A DNA stretch of 64,000 nt from Salinilacustrithrix sp034522155 (GTDB lineage: Bacteria > Actinomycetota > Acidimicrobiia > Acidimicrobiales > Salinilacustritrichaceae). Position numbers and translations under genes: made by a program. This document shows positions 55,944 through 62,189 of this stretch, piece by piece. Location: the NCBI GenBank assembly GCA_034522155.1, contig JAXHLP010000003.1:186001-250000 (forward strand), written 5' to 3'. The number at the start of each line of letters is the position of its first letter. The stretch's first letter is position 1. The notes under the pieces were generated by a model, which was not told the origin of the DNA, searched no databases, and saw only the letters and a program-made list of their open reading frames with translations.

Positions 55944-55959
55944 TTGACCGAACGGTCAA
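55944..55959. promoter_or_regulatory. TTGACCG-N2-CGGTCAA palindrome in a divergent promoter region
   Basis: Perfect 7-bp arms around AA, in the 38-base gap between the GT2 gene (minus, start 55936) and the MBL gene (plus, start 55975). The size and symmetry fit TetR-family operators. No TetR gene is adjacent, so the regulator would be encoded elsewhere. Confidence 0.55.
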
Positions 55960-55974
55960 GTATGGTCGACTGGG

Positions 55975-57129
55975 ATGACGACGACGGGAAAACCGACGCG
56001 CCAGGAGCAGCAACCGGCCTCCGAGGAGGTGGTCGAGGTCGCGCCCGACATCCTCCGGATGCAGCTGCCGATCGCGCTGCCGGGCCTCGGGCACGTCAAC
56101 ACCTACGCCCTGTGCGACGACCGGGGCATCGCCGTCGTCGACCCGGGCCTGCCGGGCAAGCAGTCCTGGGACGCGCTCGTGTCCCGCCTGGACCAGGCCG
56201 GCTACCGGGTGAAGGATGTCCACACCGTCATCGTGACGCACAGCCACCCCGATCACTTCGGCGGGGCTGGGCTGCTGCGCCACCGGTCGGGCGCCGAGGT
56301 CGTCACCCACCGGGCATTCCGGACCTGGATGGACCCCGACGAGGGCGACGACGTGGGCCCCGACGACCTCCCCACCGTCGACGATCCGAGCGACTTGGAC
56401 GGCCCGGTCGATCGCACCGACGGCCCCGACGACCCCGCCAACCGGGGCCGGGCGCGCTGGAAGCTCCAACAGCCCTGGAGCGGCGACACCTTCAAACCCC
56501 CGCTCGGTCACCGGATGAAGTTCCGGATGATGCGCACGATCGGTCGCCGCTGGGTGAAGCCACCCCAGCCGAGCCGCCGGCTCGGCCAGGACGACGTGGT
56601 CGGCTTCGCCGGGCGCGAATGGGTGGCCGTGCACACGCCGGGTCACACCAACGACCACCTCTGTCTGTACTCACCCACCGACGGCGTGGTGCTCGCCGGC
56701 GACCACGTGTTGCCCACGATCACCCCCCACATCTCCGGGCTGGTGGCGGGTGAGGACCCACTGGCGCAGTTCTTCGCCAGCCTCGACCGCATCGCGTCGC
56801 TCGACCACCTGTCGCTGGCGCTGCCCGCCCACGGCCTCGAGTTCAGCGACGTCGCCGGTCGGTGCGAAGCGATCAAGACCCACCACGACGAGCGGCTGCA
56901 GAAGCTACGCGACGCCTCGGCCGCGCTCGGCGAGACCAGCGTCGTCGAGCTGTCCCACCAGCTGTTCCAGAAGCGGTCGTGGGGCCGGATGGCCGAGTCG
57001 GAGACCTACGCCCACCTCGAGCACCTGCGTTTCGCCGGCGAGATGACCTCGCGGCGAGTGGGCGAGGATCTGCACTACTCGATGGTGCCCGAACCACCCG
57101 AGGAACGCGCCGCGGCCTCGGCCGGCTGA
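55975..57129 (+). CDS. MBL-fold metallohydrolase
   Basis: 384 residues. Metal-binding motif THSHPDHFGG (about residue 84), then HTPGHTNDHLCLYSP, LAGDHVLP and LPAHGLEF supply the remaining His/Asp ligands. An Asp-rich insertion (about 125-165) and a C-terminal winged-helix-like region (ALGETSVVELSHQLFQKRSWGRMAESETYAHLEHL) resemble the glyoxalase II/LACTB2-like branch. Substrate unknown; LACTB2 relatives act on RNA or thioesters. Confidence 0.87.
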   Translation: MTTTGKPTRQEQQPASEEVVEVAPDILRMQLPIALPGLGHVNTYALCDDRGIAVVDPGLPGKQSWDALVSRLDQAGYRVKDVHTVIVTHSHPDHFGGAGLLRHRSGAEVVTHRAFRTWMDPDEGDDVGPDDLPTVDDPSDLDGPVDRTDGPDDPANRGRARWKLQQPWSGDTFKPPLGHRMKFRMMRTIGRRWVKPPQPSRRLGQDDVVGFAGREWVAVHTPGHTNDHLCLYSPTDGVVLAGDHVLPTITPHISGLVAGEDPLAQFFASLDRIASLDHLSLALPAHGLEFSDVAGRCEAIKTHHDERLQKLRDASAALGETSVVELSHQLFQKRSWGRMAESETYAHLEHLRFAGEMTSRRVGEDLHYSMVPEPPEERAAASAG

Positions 57130-57173
57130 GGACCGGCGCTGGAACGGGCGACCCGTCGCAGGTCCCCGTGGCG

Positions 57174-57977
57174 TCAGGCCGCTCGCTCCGGCACGGGCCG
57201 GACCCGGGCACTCGAACACGTCTGGCCGTCGACGACGATCCACAGGTCGAACCCGCCGTCGCAGTCGGCCACCGTCACCTCGGGCGTCGTACCCAGGTCG
57301 ATGGGCGCGGGGTGCTCCATCGACACCCGCAGCGGCGCCCGCAGCTGAGGACGGGCGAGCAGCGCCTCCTCGACCGGGATCCACGACACCGAGTTGTTGA
57401 CGTGGCCCATGAGGTCGAAGTCGGTGGCGCGCAGCGGGAACGGTTCGGCGTCGGCGCCGTCGGGTCGGGCGTCGTGGTGGAGCCGGGCGCGTACCTTCCG
57501 CCCCCCGATCACCTCGCCGTAGACCTCGTGGAACCGGTCGGGGAGCTTCGCCGGACGACCATCGGCGTCGAGGTGGACCCACAGCGCCGCGGCATCGATC
57601 CACCCACCACGGCCCCCGGCGGGGTCGCCATCGTCGATCGCCTCCTCGATCCGGATGCGGCGCTCGGCCCACCGGCTCCCGAGCCCGGAACCCCACGTCG
57701 ACACGCGCACCGTCTCACGCACGACCGGGAAGCGGTGGACCACCAACTCGACCCGACGGACGACCCAGACGTCGTCGTCCGGGAAGCCGGCGTCGGTGGT
57801 GTCCTCGTCGGAGATGTCCTGGAGCATGCGGGCGACGCCGTCGAAGCGCAGCCGACCGGCCGGCGACACGTCGGCGAACTGGATCCGGCGCCGGTGGGCG
57901 TGCACCCGTCCCTGCTGCGGCGGCTCGATGTCGAGCACGTCGTCGGCGCCCTGTTCGCTGGACAGATCGGCGGTCAT
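57174..57977 (-). CDS. Acyl-ACP thioesterase-like protein (FatA/B family, double hot-dog)
   Basis: 267 residues. N-hot-dog: RRRIQFADVSPAGRLRFDGVARMLQDISDEDT...WVVRRVELVVHRFPVVRETVRVSTW. C-hot-dog: FPLRATDFDLMGHVNNSVSWIPVEEALL, with the characteristic Asp/His/Asn set (DxMGHVNN). It releases fatty acids from acyl carriers. ATG 57977 is divergent from the whiB7 leader; the gap up to the whiB7 promoter is short. Confidence 0.85.
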   Translation of the reverse strand: MTADLSSEQGADDVLDIEPPQQGRVHAHRRRIQFADVSPAGRLRFDGVARMLQDISDEDTTDAGFPDDDVWVVRRVELVVHRFPVVRETVRVSTWGSGLGSRWAERRIRIEEAIDDGDPAGGRGGWIDAAALWVHLDADGRPAKLPDRFHEVYGEVIGGRKVRARLHHDARPDGADAEPFPLRATDFDLMGHVNNSVSWIPVEEALLARPQLRAPLRVSMEHPAPIDLGTTPEVTVADCDGGFDLWIVVDGQTCSSARVRPVPERAA

Positions 57978-58013
57978 CGCCGGCCATGGTGCCCCACGTT
58001 GGCGAGAAATCTG

Positions 58014-58054
58014 AATATTCCGTTGACGGATCGCGTCGGACGTGCTGCCATGAT
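58014..58054 (+). promoter_or_regulatory. Promoter of the whiB7-like gene with AT-rich WhiB7-type box
   Basis: The AT-rich AATATT (58014-58019, within a longer AAATCTGAATATT) ends 4 bases before TTGACG (-35, 58023-58028). In mycobacteria and Streptomyces, WhiB7 with its AT-hook binds an AT-rich box just upstream of the -35, which fits autoregulation. The best -10 is CATGAT (58049-58054), with a long 20-base spacer, so the -10 is uncertain. Confidence 0.6.
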
Positions 58055-58125
58055 CGGCACTGGACGCGGGGCTCGACCCCTCGCGGCCCCGATCGAACCC
58101 ACGCAACCAGGAAGGGGTGACACCG

Positions 58126-58371
58126 GTGAAGCGCATCAGCACCTGCCAGATCGCAGCGCAAGCGACCGCCGCCGGTGTCCCGCGTCCGTGCGATCGCGAC
58201 CGCGTCACGACCGCCGCGTATCCGGGTCACGCCACCATTCCGTCGTTCGCCCGCGTGCCCTTCACCACCGGTTCCTCGAGCACCACCGCGCCGGCCGTCG
58301 CGTGGATGAACCGTCTCGAGGTGACCAAGGTCGACTTCCACGATCGATGGCCTCTGCACTCCACATCCTGA
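58126..58371 (+). CDS. Upstream ORF (leader peptide) of the whiB7-like gene
   Basis: 81 codons starting at GTG 58126, with GGAAGGGG about 8 bases upstream. An in-frame GTG at 58117 is an alternative. The product (starts MKRISTCQIAAQATAAG, ends RWPLHSTS) resembles no family I know. Its last codons contain the antiterminator strand (58345-58357), and its stop lies in a 7-bp hairpin (58367-58385). A ribosome finishing here would cover the antiterminator, so its likely role is regulatory, like the uORF before whiB7/wblC. Confidence 0.65.
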   Translation: MKRISTCQIAAQATAAGVPRPCDRDRVTTAAYPGHATIPSFARVPFTTGSSSTTAPAVAWMNRLEVTKVDFHDRWPLHSTS

Positions 58372-58410
58372 TCCCCGAGATCAGGACGCAAGGACTCGCA
58401 GAGGCCGTCG
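58345..58410 (+). promoter_or_regulatory. Antiterminator pairing in the whiB7 leader
   Basis: 58345-58357 (CGATGGCCTCTGC) pairs with 58398-58410 (GCAGAGGCCGTCG) over 13 bp with one G-U. The second strand is also the left arm of the terminator, so the two structures exclude each other. The first strand lies inside the last nine codons of the upstream ORF, which links folding to ribosome position. Confidence 0.75.
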
Positions 58411-58436
58411 GGAACATCCCGGCGGCCTTTCTCTTT
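58402..58436 (+). terminator. Intrinsic terminator (attenuator) upstream of whiB7
   Basis: A 12-bp stem (58402-58413 with 58417-58428) with a 3-base loop and one G-U is followed by a T-rich stretch (TTTCTCTTTG). It lies 31 bases after the upstream ORF stop and 68 bases before the whiB7 ATG. It is the only convincing hairpin-plus-T-tract terminator in the window. Confidence 0.85.
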
Positions 58437-58503
58437 GTCTCACCACCTGTCCCCGTCCCCGAGCACGACCAACCCGACCCACGAGCACAGAAGGGAGCGA
58501 GCG

Positions 58504-58965
58504 ATGCTCGCTCGACTCGAAACCCGACACGTCGAACACCACGACATCGAACAGACGGGCTCCCACGAAGCGGAGTTCGACGTCATCGACGCAGGGGTGC
58601 GCGCCGGCGACCGGCCGGTGCTCGACCTCGCGCTCGAGGTCGACACCTCCTTCTGGACCGACGCGGCGTGCGCCGACGACGACGGCTCGCTCGTCCGGCT
58701 CTTCTTCTCCGAGGAGCTGGCCGACATCGCCGCGGCGAAGCGCATCTGCGCCACCTGCCCGGTGATGGAGCAGTGCCTCGAGGGCGCCCTGGCCCGCAAG
58801 GAGCCGCTGGGCGTCTGGGGCGGGCAGCTGTTCCAGAGCGGTCGGATCCTGATGGCCAAGCGGCGTCGGGGTCGGCCACCCAAGAACCCTCGGCCCGAGG
58901 ACGAGTTCGTCCACGTCGAGGTCCCCGTGGCGCTCCGCCCCCGGGTCGAGCGCCGCATCGCGTGA
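58504..58965 (+). CDS. whiB7: WhiB7-like iron-sulfur transcription factor with AT-hook
   Basis: 153 residues. The four [4Fe-4S] cysteines are C56, C82, C85 and C91 (CATCPVMEQC). The turn GVWGG is at 103-107. A basic AT-hook KRRRGRPPK follows at about 119-127, the feature that separates WhiB7/WblC from other WhiB proteins. These bind sigma-A region 4 and activate intrinsic antibiotic-resistance genes. ATG 58504 has AAGGGAG upstream. A longer N-terminus than mycobacterial WhiB7 (about 45 residues before the first Cys region) is present. Controlled by the attenuator described above. Confidence 0.9.
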   Translation: MLARLETRHVEHHDIEQTGSHEAEFDVIDAGVRAGDRPVLDLALEVDTSFWTDAACADDDGSLVRLFFSEELADIAAAKRICATCPVMEQCLEGALARKEPLGVWGGQLFQSGRILMAKRRRGRPPKNPRPEDEFVHVEVPVALRPRVERRIA

Positions 58966-59141
58966 CAACACGCCCCGCGCCGCACGGGTGACAGAGGCGG
59001 GGCGGAGTGACGACGGTGTCGAGCTCCGTCCCGCCTGCGGCCAATCCGGCGACCAGGTGGCTCCGAACCATTCCCTGAACACGGCCCGCGTGCCTGGGAG
59101 TCGGGAATGAAGCGGCAGTACCGTCGGGTTCCAGAGCTGCC

Positions 59142-59738
59142 ATGACCGAGCCCACCCGCACCCGTTCCCCCATCACCTGGCCGGCCGTGGCCGTGGCCAC
59201 GCTGCTGGCCCTGCTCGCCGCCGGCGCCGTGCTGTTGCTGGCGTCCGACGACGGATCCGACGACACCCAACCGGCCGATGGTGCGCTCGACCTGCGCCTC
59301 GAGGACGAGGTGCCCTCGGGCGATCCGGCCGACATCGAGTTCACCGACCCCGACGATGACAGCGCAGGCACGATCGGCGGGTTGATCGACGGGCGGCCGA
59401 TGGTGGTCAACTTCTTCGCGTCGTGGTGCACGCCGTGTGTCGCCGAGATGCCCGACTTCCAGACGGTCTCCGAGGAGCTGGACGGTCGGGTCGACTTCGT
59501 CGGCCTCGCCAACCAGGACCGGCCCGAGGACGCGGCGCGGACCGTGGAGACCACCGGGGTGACCTACCCGTGGTACCGCGACGCTCGCGGTGACATCGTC
59601 GCCGCCACGGGCTCGGTCCAGATGCCGACCACCGCGTTCTTCGACGCCGAGGGGAACATGGTCGAGGTCCACGCGGGCGCACTCGACGCCGGCGAGCTGC
59701 GGTCGATGATCGAGGAGCACCTCGGGGTCTCGGTGTGA
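59142..59738 (+). CDS. TlpA/ResA-like membrane-anchored thioredoxin
   Basis: 198 residues. An N-terminal membrane anchor (WPAVAVATLLALLAAGAVLLL) is followed by a thioredoxin domain with active site FFASWCTPCVAEMPDFQ and cis-Pro region QMPTTAFFDAEG. Outside the membrane it would reduce apocytochrome or other disulfides. It is coupled to the ccdA gene (GTGA overlap), which would supply electrons. The window holds several c-type cytochromes that would need this. Confidence 0.9.
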   Translation: MTEPTRTRSPITWPAVAVATLLALLAAGAVLLLASDDGSDDTQPADGALDLRLEDEVPSGDPADIEFTDPDDDSAGTIGGLIDGRPMVVNFFASWCTPCVAEMPDFQTVSEELDGRVDFVGLANQDRPEDAARTVETTGVTYPWYRDARGDIVAATGSVQMPTTAFFDAEGNMVEVHAGALDAGELRSMIEEHLGVSV

Positions 59739-60664
59739 TCGACGCCCCGCTCGCCCTGGCGTTCGCCGCCGGCCTCGTCGCTGCGGTGAACCCGTGCGGG
59801 TTCGCCATGCTGCCGGCCTATGTCGGGTTCTTCCTCGGTCGGGAGGGCGATCGCGTCCCGACCCGGAGCGAGTCGGTCCTGCGTTCGATCCCGGTGGCCG
59901 CGTCGGTGTCGCTCGGGTTCCTCGTCGTGTTCGGCGCGGTCGGCGTCCTCCTCCAGCCGATCTCCTCCACCATCCAGGAGTACGCGCCGTGGGCGACGAT
60001 CGTGATCGGTACCGGCGTGGCCGTGCTCGGCATCGCCGTGATCGCCGGGTTCGAGCTCACGGCCCGCATGCCCAAGATCGATCGAGGCGGTCACTCCCAG
60101 GGACTCGGGTCGATGTTCCTCTACGGCGTCTCCTACGCCGTCGCCTCGCTCACCTGCACCATCGGCATCTTCCTGTCGGTCGTGGTCGGGACGTTCTCGC
60201 GCACCAACTTCATCTCCGGCGTCTCCATGCTGCTGCTCTACGCCGCCGGCATGAGCCTCGTGATCACGTTCCTGACCGTGGCCATCGCGCTGGCCCGCGA
60301 CTCGGTGGTGCGGTTCATGCGAACGGGGATGCAGTACGTGAACCGGCTCGCTGGCGCGCTGATGATCGTGGCCGGCGCCTACGTGGCCTGGTACGGCGTG
60401 GTCTCGTTGCGGGTGCGCGACGGCGGCGGCACCGGACAGGCCGTGGATCTCGTCGAGGAGTGGTCGGCCCGGGCCAGCCAGTTCGTCAACGACGCCGGGG
60501 CCACCAGGCTCGGCTTGATCCTCGTCGGCATCATCGTCGCGATGGTCTGCATCAGCGTGATCATCTCGAGCGTGCGGGGCGAGGACGACCGGCCCGGCGA
60601 CGAGACCCCGTCCACGGGCAGTCCGACCGGCACGCCGCCCGCCAACGAGCAGGTCGCACACTGA
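59735..60664 (+). CDS. ccdA: CcdA/DsbD-family thiol-disulfide transmembrane transporter
   Basis: 309-residue, six-to-eight-helix membrane protein. The conserved Cys pair is in AAVNPCGFAMLPAY and in SYAVASLTCTIGIFLSVV, the two half-sites used to pass reducing power across the membrane. GTG start 59735 overlaps the tlpA-like stop. The C-terminus has an extra helix (LGLILVGIIVAMVCISVII) and an acidic tail. Confidence 0.9.
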   Translation: MIDAPLALAFAAGLVAAVNPCGFAMLPAYVGFFLGREGDRVPTRSESVLRSIPVAASVSLGFLVVFGAVGVLLQPISSTIQEYAPWATIVIGTGVAVLGIAVIAGFELTARMPKIDRGGHSQGLGSMFLYGVSYAVASLTCTIGIFLSVVVGTFSRTNFISGVSMLLLYAAGMSLVITFLTVAIALARDSVVRFMRTGMQYVNRLAGALMIVAGAYVAWYGVVSLRVRDGGGTGQAVDLVEEWSARASQFVNDAGATRLGLILVGIIVAMVCISVIISSVRGEDDRPGDETPSTGSPTGTPPANEQVAH

Positions 60665-61269
60665 GGGGCCCGCTCGCCGAGCTGCTCGCCCACCCGGGCG
60701 TGGAGGAGGAGTGCGTGCTGCGCTCCCGGCTCGGGGTGATGGCGTACCACGGCGGCAACCTCGAGGTCGGCACCGACGACATCGCCGTGGCCGTGGCCGA
60801 CCAGGTCGGTGCCTCGTGCTACGTGATCCGCCAGCCCGATGATCTCGCCTGGCACATCCCGTCTCGCCGGTTCGGGCCGGCGGAGTCAGACGAGATGGAC
60901 CGCTTCCTCGACCACGTCGACGAGGTGGTCACCATCCACGGCTACGGCCGCCGTTCGATGCTCACCACCGTGCTGCTGGGCGGTCGCAACCGACCGCTGG
61001 CCGCTCGACTCGGCTCGCACCTGCGTGCCGGCCTGCCCGGCTACGAGGTGATCGACGACCTCGACCACATCCCACCGCCGTTGCGGGGCGTTCACGACGA
61101 CAACCCGGTCAACCGCCCGCAACGTCGTGGTGTGCAGATCGAGCTTCCCCCGCGGGTGCGGGGCAACGGCCCGTTCTGGAACGGCTGGGACGGCGGCTGG
61201 CCCACGCCCCACACCGAGTCGCTGGTCGACGCCCTGGTCCGGGCACTCGCCGCCTGGCCTCGCCGGTGA
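60661..61269 (+). CDS. Poly-gamma-glutamate hydrolase-like (DUF867) protein with probable CTG start
   Basis: About 202 residues: ELLAHPGVEEECVLRSRLGVMAYHGGNLEVGTDDIAVAVA, VTIHGYG, LLGGRNRPLAARLGSHL, RGVQIELPPRVRG and TPHTESLVDALV, a zinc-carboxypeptidase-like family with His/Glu ligands. The frame has no ATG/GTG/TTG between the ccdA stop and residue 13. CTG 60661 overlaps the ccdA TGA (CTGA) and fits where homology begins. A later GTG would remove part of the conserved N-terminus. Confidence 0.72.
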   Translation: MRGPLAELLAHPGVEEECVLRSRLGVMAYHGGNLEVGTDDIAVAVADQVGASCYVIRQPDDLAWHIPSRRFGPAESDEMDRFLDHVDEVVTIHGYGRRSMLTTVLLGGRNRPLAARLGSHLRAGLPGYEVIDDLDHIPPPLRGVHDDNPVNRPQRRGVQIELPPRVRGNGPFWNGWDGGWPTPHTESLVDALVRALAAWPRR

Positions 61270-61339
61270 TGCTGGGCGACGCCCCGGGTCGGCGTGGCTT
61301 CGTCGTCGAGCAGTCGGTGAAACCAGACGACCCCGGGTC

Positions 61340-61981
61340 TCAGGGGCCGAGGCGCTCCCGGGCCCAGCCGTCGCCCGATCGGCGATAGCGGACGCGGTCG
61401 TGGAGGCGGTCGGGTCGGCCCTGCCAGAACTCCCACCGCTCGGGCACCACCCGGTACCCGCCCCAGTTGGCCGGGCGCGGGATCTCGTCGTCGCCGAAGC
61501 GCTCCTCCATCTCCGCCACGGCTCGCTCCAGCCAGGCCCGGTCCTCGACGACCCCGGACTGGGGCGACGCCCATGCCCCGAGCTGCGCGCCCCGCGGGCG
61601 GGTGGCGAAGTACTCGTCGGCTTCGGCGTCGCTCACCCGCTCGACCGGCCCGGCGGCGCGCACCTGGCGGTGGACCTCGGACCACAGGAACAGCACCTCG
61701 GCGTAGGGGTTCTCCTCCAGCGCTCGCGCCTTGGCCGACTCGAGGTTGGTGTAGAAGGACAGCCCGCGCTCGTCGGCACCCTTGAGCAGCACGTTGCGCA
61801 CGCTCGGCCGACCGTCGGCGCCAGCCACCGCGACCGCCATCACGTTCGGTTGGGCGACTTGGTCCTCCACCGACTGGTACCAGTCGCCGAACTGCGCGAG
61901 CGGGTGGTCAGCCGACCGGGCGACGCTGAACCCCTCCGTCTCGTACTGGATACGACGCTGGGCCAACTCCTCGTTGTCCAT
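61340..61981 (-). CDS. pdxH: Pyridoxamine 5'-phosphate oxidase
   Basis: FMN enzyme oxidising pyridoxine or pyridoxamine 5'-phosphate to PLP. Motifs: PLAQFGDWYQ, NVMAVAVAGADGRPSVRNVLLKGADERGLSFYTN, the VLFLWSEVHRQVRAAGPVER FMN-contact region, and C-terminal RPANWGGYRVVPERWEFWQGRPDRLHDRVRYRR, the substrate-binding signature. 213 residues, full length. ATG 61981. Confidence 0.95.
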   Translation of the reverse strand: MDNEELAQRRIQYETEGFSVARSADHPLAQFGDWYQSVEDQVAQPNVMAVAVAGADGRPSVRNVLLKGADERGLSFYTNLESAKARALEENPYAEVLFLWSEVHRQVRAAGPVERVSDAEADEYFATRPRGAQLGAWASPQSGVVEDRAWLERAVAEMEERFGDDEIPRPANWGGYRVVPERWEFWQGRPDRLHDRVRYRRSGDGWARERLGP

Positions 61982-62141
61982 GGTCCCGGTCTACCGGCTG
62001 GCGAGCAACGTCGACGGGCCGCCGTCGCCGCTCGTTCGGGCGGAGTTCGACTGATTCGGGGATCTCGGTTCTACGTCGATCGGCGCGCGGGTAGGTGTGC
62101 TCCGGGTTGGCAGGCATGCCCGTACCTGCTGGACCCCCGAT

Positions 62142-62168
62142 CCCCCGCCGCCCTCCGGGCGGCGGGGG
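62142..62168. terminator. Very stable GC hairpin downstream of aacS
   Basis: A 12-bp perfect stem (62142-62153 with 62157-62168) with a TCC loop lies between the convergently arranged pdxH start region and the aacS stop (62190). There is no T-tract, so it is a terminator or 3'-end stabiliser only by position and stability. Confidence 0.5.
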
Positions 62169-62189
62169 GTCCCCCCAACCGCCCGACGA

